Source of the DNA: CAYGVX01 sp964395545
GTDB taxonomy: Archaea > Thermoproteota > Bathyarchaeia > Bathyarchaeales > SOJC01
NCBI GenBank assembly: GCA_964395545.1
Contig: CAYNAW010000006.1
Coordinates: 1-47,769 of the forward strand
DNA: 47,769 nt
Direction of reading: 5' to 3'
Shown here: positions 38,309 to 46,719 of the stretch, in pieces
Numbering within the stretch: the first letter of the stretch is position 1
How the letters are laid out: each line of letters opens with the position of its first letter
The notes under the pieces: model-generated
The model's input: only the letters and a program-made list of their open reading frames with translations
What the model was told of the DNA's origin: nothing
The model's database searches: none
Made by a program: the position numbers and the translations under genes

Positions 38309-39499
38309 CTATGTTGATTCGTTGACTTTTCTTGCGATTGCTCTGCCCAAGGCTACCGCTCTTTCCACATGCTCGGGTTTCGGTGGTCCTCGAATCTCCA
38401 GAACGTCAACCACTTGGAAGCCCCCTTGTTCGAGACGGGTTTTTATTCGCCTCGCCGCTCCGCCGCCCCAGCCGAAGGAGCCGAAGACTGCTGCAATCTT
38501 ACCCCTCACGCCGAAGGAAGCGACAAGTTCTGTTGCATACAACGCCAACGGATGCGCCCCGCCCATGACGGTAGGAGTGCCGATGACCACGGCGCTCGCA
38601 TCCACCAAGTCCCTCAGAATGTGGGAGACATCAGCGACGGTTAAGTTGTAAGGCACTGCCTCCACACCCTCAGAGGAAATAGTCTCAGTAATCGTCCTCT
38701 CCAAAGCCTGCGTGCTCCCCCACATGGAAACATAAATGATCACAACTTTTCTTTTCAAGGGACCGTTTGTCCACTTTTCGTAAGCCTCAACGATGGGTGC
38801 AGGGTCACGGTATACTGGCCCATGACTTGGAGCAATTATCTTGGGGTTCAGCGGCTTCACCTTAGTTAAGGCTCCTCTTGCTGAGTGAGCAAACGGCATC
38901 ATAATCTCCGCGTAATATCTCTTAGCTTCAGACAACAGCAGCGCTCCAACTTCGTCGGCGTAAAGCTTGTCCGACGTCAAGTGGGATCCGAAGAAATCGC
39001 ACGAGAATAACGCGCTGTCTTCCACATCAAAGGTGAACATGGTCTCGGGCCAATGCAGCCAAGGCGCTTCGATGAACCTCAACGTCTTGCCGCCTAGCTC
39101 CAGCGTGTCACCCTCCTTCACTCCAAAGCTCCTCTCCGCCGCCACGTCGAAGTATATTTCAGCCATGTTCACGCCGAGTTTAGTCGCTGCGAGTTTCGCG
39201 TTCTTGGCTTTTTTCATGATGGTCGGAATTCCGCCTGCGTGGTCAGGTTCAGCATGGTTCATGATTACGTAATCGATTTTTTCTGGCGGCAATATCTGGC
39301 TGACCTTGTCTATGAGGACGCTTTCGAAGCCCGGGTTAACCGTGTCTATAAGGGCTGTCTTCTCTTTGCCCACAACTAGATAGGAATTGTAGGATGTTCC
39401 GTAGGGCAGGGGGATGAACGCGTCGAAAACTCTGCGGTTCCAATCTTCAACGCCCACCCAGAAGACATCTGGACATATTTCCACTGTTTTAGATGGCAT
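38309..39499 (-). CDS. A-type flavoprotein (FprA-like) with diiron and flavodoxin domains
   Basis: 396 aa. The N-terminal metallo-beta-lactamase-like diiron domain has His82-x-Glu84-x-Asp86-His87 (NHAEPDH); the C-terminal flavodoxin domain (about 250-395) has VIIYVSMWGSTQ for FMN binding and GSFGWGGGAARR. FprA reduces O2 to water, and relatives reduce NO, using F420H2 or rubredoxin as donor. It is a monocistronic unit; no rubredoxin gene is adjacent. Confidence 0.93.
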   Translation of the reverse strand: MPSKTVEICPDVFWVGVEDWNRRVFDAFIPLPYGTSYNSYLVVGKEKTALIDTVNPGFESVLIDKVSQILPPEKIDYVIMNHAEPDHAGGIPTIMKKAKNAKLAATKLGVNMAEIYFDVAAERSFGVKEGDTLELGGKTLRFIEAPWLHWPETMFTFDVEDSALFSCDFFGSHLTSDKLYADEVGALLLSEAKRYYAEIMMPFAHSARGALTKVKPLNPKIIAPSHGPVYRDPAPIVEAYEKWTNGPLKRKVVIIYVSMWGSTQALERTITETISSEGVEAVPYNLTVADVSHILRDLVDASAVVIGTPTVMGGAHPLALYATELVASFGVRGKIAAVFGSFGWGGGAARRIKTRLEQGGFQVVDVLEIRGPPKPEHVERAVALGRAIARKVNEST

Positions 39500-39576
39500 A
39501 AGCCAACCACTGGCTTCTTACTAGCAGGCGCCCCTAAAAATGGTTGCGCACAGTCGCGCCCCCATCGTGGTTTCCA

Positions 39577-39594
39577 TCCGAAGTTCTGCGGTTT
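39577..39594. repeat. 18-nt sequence also present at 41674-41691
   Basis: TCCGAAGTTCTGCGGTTT occurs here in the gap between the flavoprotein and CBS genes and again in the coding sequence of the transglutaminase-like protein. Both copies also have TTTCCATCCG close by. The 208-bp gap (39500-39707) has no confident gene, only a short minus-strand frame that cannot be supported. Confidence 0.4.
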
Positions 39595-39707
39595 CTTCTA
39601 CGGCAAATACGACAGATTTGCCGTGGTCTGTCCCAATTCCTGTGAGAAAAGGCAAAGCCTAAAAAGCAGACGTGGCAATTCTCTGTCAGCTACCTGAGTT
39701 GTGAAGT

Positions 39708-40163
39708 ATGTCGTTGAAAGTTGAAGATGTCATGATTAAGGAAGTCATCACCGTTGACGAAAAGTCAACGATAAAGGCAGCTGCGGACACCATGAACAGG
39801 TTCGAGATAGGCTGCCTTATCGTTACCACGAAGGGCAAAGCCGTCGGCATCCTTACTGAGCGAGATCTGCTTAAGAGAGTGGTGAGTGAAGCAAGGGACC
39901 CGCTGAAGACGAAAGTCGCAGGAGTAATGTCTAAGCCTCTAATAGTCGTGGAGCCCGACATGGAGCTCGAGGAGGCAGCTAAACTCATGTTCAAGCTTAA
40001 GATAAAGAAACTCCCAGTAGTCAGGAGTGGAAAACTGCTGGGGCTGGTGACGCTGACTGATATTGCCCGCTTTCAGCCCCAGATGATTCGCCTCCTCAAG
40101 AAGCTGAGTGAAGGGATGGCGCCGAAGCGTATGAAGAAAGTCGTCGACTACTACGTCGTGTAA
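39708..40163 (+). CDS. CBS-domain pair protein
   Basis: 151 aa, two CBS domains in tandem: VEDVMIKEVITVDEKSTIKAA with VGILTERDLLKRV, and VAGVMSKPLIVVEPDMELEEAA with LLGLVTLTDIARF. Such proteins bind adenosyl nucleotides and regulate partners. A TATA-like element CCTAAAAAGC is at about 39657-39666. The C-terminal 20 residues are basic. The partner is not evident. Confidence 0.94.
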   Translation: MSLKVEDVMIKEVITVDEKSTIKAAADTMNRFEIGCLIVTTKGKAVGILTERDLLKRVVSEARDPLKTKVAGVMSKPLIVVEPDMELEEAAKLMFKLKIKKLPVVRSGKLLGLVTLTDIARFQPQMIRLLKKLSEGMAPKRMKKVVDYYVV

Positions 40164-40179
40164 CCCTCTGATTACGTGT

Positions 40180-40446
40180 ATGTCTCAGCCGTGTTTCACC
40201 TGTATGCAAGAGGTCAAGATGAGCAGGTACAATCATATTCCTCGTGAGAGGATCTGGCAGGGATCGGCGTCAACGTGTATAGCTTCGAGGATTCCACCTT
40301 TGACGTGACAAGGCAACTGCTCAGCGTGCATGCACCGCGCTGGGTGCGCACCTTTGCAGTTCTGCTGAGGAGTGTCGGGAGAGTCGTCCAATGTGGAAAG
40401 AGCAGAACGGTGATTGGTACCCTTTCTGCATGAATCCACACAAACC
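40180..40446 (+). pseudogene. Decayed Cys-rich zinc-ribbon-like protein gene (frameshifted)
   Basis: No intact gene fits the 287-bp gap between the CBS protein and DinB. Joining three shifts on the plus strand gives a coherent Cys-rich protein: MSQPCFTCMQEVKMSRYNHI (from ATG 40180), then IGVNVYSFEDSTFDV, then GNCSACMHRAGCAPLQFC, then EECRESRPMWKEQNGDWYPF. Frame changes fall near 40259-40265, 40308-40312 and 40364-40368, and a TGA interrupts at 40306. A sequencing error could explain one shift but not all three. No family is assigned; CxxC pairs suggest a zinc-binding protein. Confidence 0.45.
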
Positions 40447-40450
40447 TCGG

Positions 40451-41548
40451 CTAGACCAGAGTCGTCTGCTTTCTGCTCGAGGCAAAGTTCGACGCTCTCA
40501 AGCCCACGAGCCGCACCTTTCGGTTCTCTGCTAGGCGAGGTTGGATCAATTCTGTCGCAGTCTTTTGCAGGTTCTGAAGGCCGTTCGTGAAGAGTGGCAG
40601 CGTCCTTCCATGAGTATGCGTTTCAAAGTTCTCATAGCGTATCTTGACTGTGACCGTCTTGAACAGCAGTTTGCTCTCAACGAGCTCCACGTGGATCTCT
40701 CGGGCAAGCTTATCCAAGGTTTCAAGAACTGCGCTTCGATCGTCGGTGTCTTCCTCGAAGGTGGTCTCTCTGCTCACCGACTTAATTGTGCCTCTTTCGG
40801 CGACTTCGCTGTTGTCTATGCCATGGGCGAAAAGGTGGTACTGAGTACCCATAACGCCGAATCTCTCGGTTAAGGTCGAGACGTCGAACGCTGCCAAGTC
40901 TCCGATGGTCTTTATGCCCATTTCGTTCAACTTGCGTTCTGTTTTCTTGCCTACCCACAGCAGCTTCCTTACGGGCAGCGGAGCCAGAAACCTCTCTACC
41001 GTATCGTCTTGAACCACGGTCAAGCCGTCTGGCTTCCTGTAATCGCTCGCGATTTTCGCCACAAGCTTGTTAGAGGCGATGCCGATCGAGCAAGTCAGGC
41101 CCTCTTTCTCGTAAACTTCGCGCTTTATTGCTTCAGCCAGTCTTCTTGCGTCACTAAGACTGTCTACTCGATGGCTTACGTCTAAGAAGACCTCGTCTAA
41201 GCCCCACTGCTCCGACATGGCCGCATACCTTCGCAGAATCGTCATGATTCGACTCGAAGTTTCGATGTAGAGCTCGTAGTCAGGCTTCAAGTACACCGCA
41301 TCTGGACAGAGCTCCCAAGCCCTTGTTATGGGCATGCCCGAATGTATGCCGCATTTCCTCGCCTCATAGTTGCTTGTGCTTACAACACCCCGTCCCTTGC
41401 CACCTTTTGGGTCAGCACCGACGATTACAGGCTTCCCCTTTAACTCGGGGTTTCTGTGTTCCTCAACCGCGGCGTAGAACTGATCCATGTCAACGTGTAG
41501 AACTATCCTCTTCTTTTGTCTCCCTTCCGGCGAGTCCAAAGTCTTCAA
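40451..41548 (-). CDS. dinB: DNA polymerase IV (Y-family, DinB)
   Basis: 365 aa from TTG at 41548; the family start could also be nearer LHVDMDQFYAAVEE (residue 17). Catalytic Asp20 in HVDMD and Asp118-Glu119 in GLDEVFLDVS are present; the steric-gate tyrosine is in DQFYAA. The usual Ser of the SxDE motif is Gly here. HhH motif DLAAFDVSTLTERFG and the little finger domain follow. It lacks an obvious PCNA-box at the C-terminus. It performs translesion synthesis. Confidence 0.93.
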   Translation of the reverse strand: MKTLDSPEGRQKKRIVLHVDMDQFYAAVEEHRNPELKGKPVIVGADPKGGKGRGVVSTSNYEARKCGIHSGMPITRAWELCPDAVYLKPDYELYIETSSRIMTILRRYAAMSEQWGLDEVFLDVSHRVDSLSDARRLAEAIKREVYEKEGLTCSIGIASNKLVAKIASDYRKPDGLTVVQDDTVERFLAPLPVRKLLWVGKKTERKLNEMGIKTIGDLAAFDVSTLTERFGVMGTQYHLFAHGIDNSEVAERGTIKSVSRETTFEEDTDDRSAVLETLDKLAREIHVELVESKLLFKTVTVKIRYENFETHTHGRTLPLFTNGLQNLQKTATELIQPRLAENRKVRLVGLRASNFASSRKQTTLV

Positions 41549-41610
41549 CCGTTCGAGTTCTTTCTGTTCCTAGAGCAGTATTGTGGTCCAATTCCCAGAT
41601 AGATGTTGTC

Positions 41611-42786
41611 CTATGCGCAAAGGGGTTCAGGCCGACTGCTCCTCTTCCACATGGCTAGGGATTGAGGTGGATCTCCGAAGTTCTGCGGTTTTTCCATCCG
41701 AGAGGTTCTACGCATCAGGGAAAGCACAACAGTAATGATGATGATCATGATGAGGCCGGCGCCGGCGAAAGCTAGATACTTTGGAATCACGTAGACTGGG
41801 ATGACTCCACTATCGGCTCCGGCATATTCATCAGTTCCGGGCCAACTTGCTTTTAGGCGATAGTGCCCCGACACCGTCGGGCTCCATGAGAGCATGTAGC
41901 GTCTTTCCGAGTCCATGGTGGCTTCTCCGACGACTGTCCACAACCCGTTCGCAGTAGCAGCGTACACAGTCACGGTGCCACTGGCGCTTAGAGCAGTAAT
42001 TTGACCCTTGATGATCACTGTGCTTCCCTCTAACACGAAACCCGAAGACACGTCTAATGATATGGCTGCGGATTTCATAATACCGAAGCTTGAGGAAACC
42101 TGTCCCGGAGATATTTGCTCATGGTTCTCCAGGGTGACTACCCCTACTGTAGCATCTTCAAGCTCTGGAGGACATTCGCCTACTCTCCAGCCATTCCGCC
42201 AGTCGTCGCCAGTGCACTCAGCCGTATAATATCGTGTTCCTCCATAGTCAACATACGTTACCCTCGTCCGAGCGTCTTCTGGCGGATTGGGCAAGCTTAC
42301 GCCGATGTTCATGTGACTCTCATGCTCGTAGTACAACAGAACCGTGTCCATATCCTGCGCGTGGAGCAACGATGCGGCGACAAACGACAGCAGATCACAG
42401 TCTCCCCGATTATCACCGATGGTCTCAACCGGGTATCTGCCCTCTTCGACTACTTCGTATGGAATCTGGTGGACAAGCATGAGCACGGCGTTTACAAAAT
42501 CCTCATCATTTGAGAAGAGGCTCCTGATGTCCTCGGCTACAAGCGCCATCGAATACGGAGTCACAAAGGTGGCAAAATTATCCCTCGTCAGCTGATGGTT
42601 CTTCTGCTGATAATACTCGTACAATGATTCTGTCATGGAGAGATTAAGCCGATAGGTAGATCCATCTTTAAGGAGGAAGTATCGCCGCTCATAATATTGT
42701 GCATTGCAAAGCTCCGGAAGCACTAAAAGGAGAAACATGCTTGCAGCCGCAACAACGATAAGTCGGCTGACTCTGTACTTGACCAT
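41611..42786 (-). CDS. Secreted, membrane-anchored transglutaminase-like protein
   Basis: 391 aa. A signal peptide (about 1-29, cleavage likely after CNA) leads to an extracellular domain with the transglutaminase-like triad Cys130 (GDCDLLSF), His158 (ESHMNIGV) and Asp180 (VTYVDYGG). An Ig-like beta domain follows (about 245-325), then a C-terminal membrane helix (about 337-358) and a short cytoplasmic tail. Its function is probably cell-envelope proteolysis or cross-linking; the substrate is unknown. It contains the second copy of the 18-nt repeat in its tail coding region. Confidence 0.82.
   Translation of the reverse strand: MVKYRVSRLIVVAAASMFLLLVLPELCNAQYYERRYFLLKDGSTYRLNLSMTESLYEYYQQKNHQLTRDNFATFVTPYSMALVAEDIRSLFSNDEDFVNAVLMLVHQIPYEVVEEGRYPVETIGDNRGDCDLLSFVAASLLHAQDMDTVLLYYEHESHMNIGVSLPNPPEDARTRVTYVDYGGTRYYTAECTGDDWRNGWRVGECPPELEDATVGVVTLENHEQISPGQVSSSFGIMKSAAISLDVSSGFVLEGSTVIIKGQITALSASGTVTVYAATANGLWTVVGEATMDSERRYMLSWSPTVSGHYRLKASWPGTDEYAGADSGVIPVYVIPKYLAFAGAGLIMIIIITVVLSLMRRTSRMEKPQNFGDPPQSLAMWKRSSRPEPLCA
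41674..41691. repeat. Second copy of an 18-nt sequence (see 39577-39594)
   Basis: TCCGAAGTTCTGCGGTTT, here encoding (minus strand) part of the KPQNFGDP tail of the transglutaminase-like protein. Confidence 0.4.
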
Positions 42787-42953
42787 CTAAACTCATCTAC
42801 GAGAGACTGTGGCCTTCAACGTGAAAAGAAGTATGAAGGGAGAATCTGAATCCAAAAGACGGCTTTCAAAGCCGTTCTCTATGCGGTGAACATAAAGAGA
42901 TAAGAGAGTTCTTCAGAGAATAATGGAAGTCAGGTATACTGAAGTGGGAAGAT

Positions 42954-43928
42954 TTGTCGCGCAGAAAATACGTAATCGGGGTTGACTTGGGAGGAACGTG
43001 GGTGAGAGTCGCGCTTTCCACCGAGAAAGGCCGATTTCTCGAGAAAGTGCAGGAAAAAGTCGATAAAACAAGTGAAAACGCCCTAAGCAGCCAGATAGTG
43101 CGATTGATTCAAAAGACGATTCGCAAAAGAGACATGGTCTCAACAAACTTGCAGGGAGTAGGCGTGGCTTCTGCAGGTCCATTAGACATGAAAGCAGGCG
43201 TCTTAATTAAACCGACAAACTTGCCTTTTGAGCATGTGCCAATTACCGCGCCCGTACGGGAGCTTTTAGACGTCCCAACCTGTCTGATCAATGATTGCAC
43301 TGCCGGCGTTTTAGGCGAGAAGGAGTTCGGCGCGGGCAAGAAGCATGATGATCTAGTCTTTATAACAATTGGAACTGGAATTGGGGGTGGTGCGATTGTT
43401 GATGGGCATTTACTCTTGGGAAAAGACGGAAACGCCGTTGAAATCGGGCACATCACCATAGACATCCAGGGAAAGCTGATGTGTGGCTGCGGAAAACGAG
43501 GCCATTGGGAAGCCTACTGTTCTGGGAGAAATATCTCCAATTTCGTCAAGATGAGACTCGAGGAAATCGGCGAGAAAGAGGCCAAGCGAAGCTCGCTCTT
43601 TAAGAGCGGCGAAAAACCTAAGAGGCTGACCTCTGAAGACCTGTTCGCAGCCGCAAAGAGTGGCGACAAGCTGTCCCTCAAGCTTGTTGAGGAGTTGGGA
43701 AAACTAAACGCCGTCGGCTTGGCGAACGTGGTGAACGCCTATGACCCTTCCCTAATCACAGTCGGTGGCTCGGTTACTCTGGAAAACGAGAGGCTCGTTT
43801 TGTCTCCGATAAGAGACAAAATCAAAGACCACGTGCTCAATAGACTGCCCGAGATAATGGTGACTCCTCTACGTCAAGACGTTGGTCTCTACGGGGCTGT
43901 CGCAGCAGCCTTGAGGTTCACATCTTAG
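42954..43928 (+). CDS. ROK-family sugar kinase (glucokinase-like)
   Basis: 324 aa from TTG at 42954 with GTGGGAAG upstream. The N-terminal ATP motif GVDLGGTWVRVAL, GIGGGAIVDG, EIGHITI, and the ROK zinc motif CGCGKRGHWEAYCSG are intact. It phosphorylates glucose or another hexose with ATP. The substrate cannot be told from sequence. The stop interlocks with the convergent NUDIX gene. Confidence 0.94.
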   Translation: MSRRKYVIGVDLGGTWVRVALSTEKGRFLEKVQEKVDKTSENALSSQIVRLIQKTIRKRDMVSTNLQGVGVASAGPLDMKAGVLIKPTNLPFEHVPITAPVRELLDVPTCLINDCTAGVLGEKEFGAGKKHDDLVFITIGTGIGGGAIVDGHLLLGKDGNAVEIGHITIDIQGKLMCGCGKRGHWEAYCSGRNISNFVKMRLEEIGEKEAKRSSLFKSGEKPKRLTSEDLFAAAKSGDKLSLKLVEELGKLNAVGLANVVNAYDPSLITVGGSVTLENERLVLSPIRDKIKDHVLNRLPEIMVTPLRQDVGLYGAVAAALRFTS

Positions 43929-44500
43929 CCAACGGAATTCCTGGTTGAGGCGCTGTCATTTAAAACACTGAACAGTCTCTCTAGAATCCTGTATGTCAAA
44001 CCCCAAACATAGTTCTCTCCAACAGCATAAGCCGAGACTTTTCGAGAGGGAAATTCGGCAAATCCCTTGGATTTGCGGATGTTCTCCAAGGAAGCCCACA
44101 CATAACCCTCCAGTTCTCTACTCAAAACTATCACGGGCTCGTACTCTACGAGGACGATGAAAGGAGCCACAAGCAAGTTCGGCTTCCTCCCCGACCTCAT
44201 GCTTTCCAACATTCCCAGAAAACGGCAATCATGACCAAGGTTAATACTTGTCTCTTCAAGCGTTTCTCTCACAACAGTTTGCATTATACTAAAGTCCTTC
44301 GCGTCACGTTTGCCGCCCGGAAGAGCCATTTGCCCCGACCATGGGTCCAAGGGGTTTTCAGCCCTTTTCACCAAGAGAATCTCGAGACTCGCATCGCTGG
44401 CGAGTTTTAACAGGACAACCACTGCCGCATCAGCATTCTGCGCCTCTGAAACCGGCTTCAAAACTCTGGACAGCTTGTCCAAGACATCAGAATAGTGCAC
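43925..44500 (-). CDS. NUDIX hydrolase (CoA pyrophosphatase-like)
   Basis: 191 aa. The segment LLVKRAENPLDPWSGQMALPGGK is the UPF0035 signature of CoA-type Nudix enzymes, and the Nudix box ends in VVRETLEETSINLG with its Glu residues. Members hydrolyse CoA or related diphosphates such as ADP-ribose. Overlaps by 4 nt with the convergent ROK gene. Confidence 0.9.
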   Translation of the reverse strand: MHYSDVLDKLSRVLKPVSEAQNADAAVVVLLKLASDASLEILLVKRAENPLDPWSGQMALPGGKRDAKDFSIMQTVVRETLEETSINLGHDCRFLGMLESMRSGRKPNLLVAPFIVLVEYEPVIVLSRELEGYVWASLENIRKSKGFAEFPSRKVSAYAVGENYVWGLTYRILERLFSVLNDSASTRNSVG

Positions 44501-44566
44501 GATCTGTTATCACCGCTGAGTTGATTTGCAGACGACTTACGTATGCTTGGAAAGAGGTGTTTCGCG

Positions 44567-45109
44567 CTATATTACAGGTCTCACGCGAGCCATACTCTCT
44601 AAAACCCAAGCTAACGCAATTGTTGCTATGCCTAGGCTGAAGGTAACGAAGCAGTCTAGGAGGAGAACCCACTCGAAGCCGCTCTGAACACGTGCGTACA
44701 CGTTGAGTGAATTGTACTGCATGAAAGACAATATGACTAGGGCTGCTCCGATGACGTAGAAGCAGACTCTTGCGACGACTTGACTGGTGGTCAGCCGATG
44801 AGTGTAAGCCAAGTATTTCTTGATGCTTTCGATCTCTTCTGCACGGTTCAGCTGGGTCATCCTCAGGTCTTTCAGTTCTTTCTCTAGTTCTTTGATGCGT
44901 CGTTCTGCGAAGACTTCGGCTTTTTCGCGGAGCAGGAACTCCTCCTTCTCCTTCTTATAAAGGGTTGAGATTGCCTTCTCTCTGCTTAGACCCTCATTCC
45001 TCAACTTCTCCACGTCATAGTTCAGCGACAATTCTGGGTTCTTGTATCCCCTCTCACGGTAAATCTCGACAAGTTTTTCGTACATCTTGTCGATTCTAAC
45101 CGAGGGCAT
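44567..45109 (-). CDS. Coiled-coil protein with two C-terminal membrane helices
   Basis: 180 aa, unrecognised. A charged coiled coil at about 40-105 (EKAISTLYKKEKEEFLLREKAEV and on) precedes membrane segments at about 112-131 and 147-170. The first 35 residues include VEIYRERGYKNPELSLNYDVEKL. The coiled coil would face the cytoplasm if the tail is short. Its promoter is shared with the surface-protein gene divergent from it, which may mean joint expression. Confidence 0.6.
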   Translation of the reverse strand: MPSVRIDKMYEKLVEIYRERGYKNPELSLNYDVEKLRNEGLSREKAISTLYKKEKEEFLLREKAEVFAERRIKELEKELKDLRMTQLNRAEEIESIKKYLAYTHRLTTSQVVARVCFYVIGAALVILSFMQYNSLNVYARVQSGFEWVLLLDCFVTFSLGIATIALAWVLESMARVRPVI

Positions 45110-45138
45110 CTATGTCACATAAAATACTAGTGTAACAA

Positions 45139-45150
45139 TTACATTTAAAG
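45139..45150 (-). promoter_or_regulatory. TATA box for the coiled-coil membrane gene
   Basis: CTTTAAATGTAA on the minus strand, about 30-40 nt before the ATG at 45109. Confidence 0.4.
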
Positions 45151-45167
45151 GTTTGAGAATTCATATA

Positions 45168-45177
45168 AGTATTTAAG
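45168..45177 (+). promoter_or_regulatory. TATA box for the surface-glycoprotein gene
   Basis: AGTATTTAAG in the divergent gap, about 55 nt before the ATG at 45230. An additional TATA-like CATATAAG sits just upstream at about 45162-45169. Confidence 0.35.
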
Positions 45178-45229
45178 AGAGTTGGAAGTAACAGAGCGCG
45201 GTTCAGCGTCATAGATAGGTCGATGAAGG

Positions 45230-46642
45230 ATGAGTAGGTCGACGATGCTAAGATTGTTCCTTATGCTATTTCTTGTGACAGCGTCGATTCTAGCCGTGCA
45301 TGTCTCGCCGTCCTCAGGAGAACTTCAAAGTGGCATGCCAATCGTCTACGTTGACCCTCAGGCGCCTTCAGCACCCGAGGGAACGCTCTTCAATGTAAGC
45401 GTGAAAATCTTCAACCTGACGAACAATATCTATACGACAGACGAGCGTTGGGAGCCAGGGGACCCACAACTTCCACCTCCCGGTACTCGATGGAACTATT
45501 CTCTGGGCAACCTGTACGGTTTCAAGATGCGGTTTAGCTGGGATCCGCGGGTGCTTGAATATGTCAGCCGCGTGGTCAAGACTCCCGTCGAAGATTATCC
45601 TGAAGGTGCTCTTCACGGTCCAATTCTCGTGACTCAAGATGAGTTGAACCAGACTGCTGGAACCTACTCGGTTGCTCAGAGTTCGTATTTCTACCCTGTG
45701 TCAGCCTTCGACTGCCCTGACAGCAACGCAACAGTGTTTGTTTTAACTTTTAGAGTCAAGCGAGTGGGCTTTTCCTACTTGCAGTTGGACAACGTGGAGC
45801 TCATACCTGATCCTGCGTTAGTTGTCGACTTCCACACAATACCCTTTCTGGCACTAAATCCGGGAGTCTTTTTTGCCGATAGTGCTACTCGGATAGCCAC
45901 CGTGGAGGTCGGCACACTTGTGGACACTTGGCTCTACAACCCTGTAATCTTAGGTGAAAACGCGTCTGTACGTTTTACGATGGAGAATATGGGACACTGT
46001 GTGGATCATTTTAACGTGACTCTCTACAGAGATGGCGTTCCCCTGACCAGTTGGATGAACGAGAGTCTGGACTCGGGTGAAAATCGGTTTTACAACTTCA
46101 CATTTTCGACTGAGGGCTGGGCGATTGGGTTGCACACTGTTGAGTCAAGAGCTAGCATTTTGCACGAACAGACTGAGCTTGTCGATTCATTCGCGGTCAA
46201 TTTCATTCTAATCAGCTCTCCGTCCCTGAGCGTCAGTAGCTCGACAGATAAGGCCTATGAAAACGAGACTGTGATTCTGAGTGCAGTTGAAATTCTCACT
46301 GAAGACCCTAACCTCGAGATTCGGAACTATACATGGCGGCTTTATGAGCCGGGAGCGTCAACCTCTGTCTACGAATATTCGGGGAAGAGTGTGACTCACA
46401 CGTTTGCGAAGAACGGGACATGGCGCATCGAGTTAGTAATCGAAGATAACTGGGACATAACATATAACCCTCTTCGGACTGCAACGGTCTTCTACAAAGA
46501 AGAGATCGTGCTTGAAGTGCATGCGGGAGAGAAGCCGTCTTCAGACACACCTGTCCTCTCGTACGAACAGACCCTGATAATCGTCGGGTTGGCGTCCTTT
46601 GCTGTTGCCAGCTTCATAGTTTACTTTGCTACCAAGAAATGA
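45230..46642 (+). CDS. Secreted surface protein with cohesin-like and PKD-like domains, 12 N-glycosylation sequons
   Basis: 470 aa from the ATG at 45230. A signal peptide (1-30) is followed by a cohesin-type beta domain (about 35-200, GFKMRFSWDPRVLEYVS), then a CARDB/Ig-like domain (about 225-330) and a PKD-like domain (about 335-430, ending FAKNGTWRIELVIED), then one C-terminal membrane helix (about 446-466) with a Lys-rich end. Twelve N-x-S/T sequons occur (for example NVSV, NLTN, NYSL, NATV, NESL, NETV, NGTW). Likely a glycosylated cell-surface protein; no enzymatic motif is seen. Confidence 0.75.
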   Translation: MSRSTMLRLFLMLFLVTASILAVHVSPSSGELQSGMPIVYVDPQAPSAPEGTLFNVSVKIFNLTNNIYTTDERWEPGDPQLPPPGTRWNYSLGNLYGFKMRFSWDPRVLEYVSRVVKTPVEDYPEGALHGPILVTQDELNQTAGTYSVAQSSYFYPVSAFDCPDSNATVFVLTFRVKRVGFSYLQLDNVELIPDPALVVDFHTIPFLALNPGVFFADSATRIATVEVGTLVDTWLYNPVILGENASVRFTMENMGHCVDHFNVTLYRDGVPLTSWMNESLDSGENRFYNFTFSTEGWAIGLHTVESRASILHEQTELVDSFAVNFILISSPSLSVSSSTDKAYENETVILSAVEILTEDPNLEIRNYTWRLYEPGASTSVYEYSGKSVTHTFAKNGTWRIELVIEDNWDITYNPLRTATVFYKEEIVLEVHAGEKPSSDTPVLSYEQTLIIVGLASFAVASFIVYFATKK

Positions 46643-46719
46643 GTTCGGTTGTGACAGCTAAAGCATGATTTCTAGAAGGGAATCGGGTGAGCTAATTGGC
46701 GTGCGAGTCCTAAGAGGTG

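Noticed and set aside
39519..39655. Short minus-strand frame in the flavoprotein-CBS gap (about 44 codons)
   Set aside because: TTG start, no ribosome binding site, too short to judge, and no recognisable motif.
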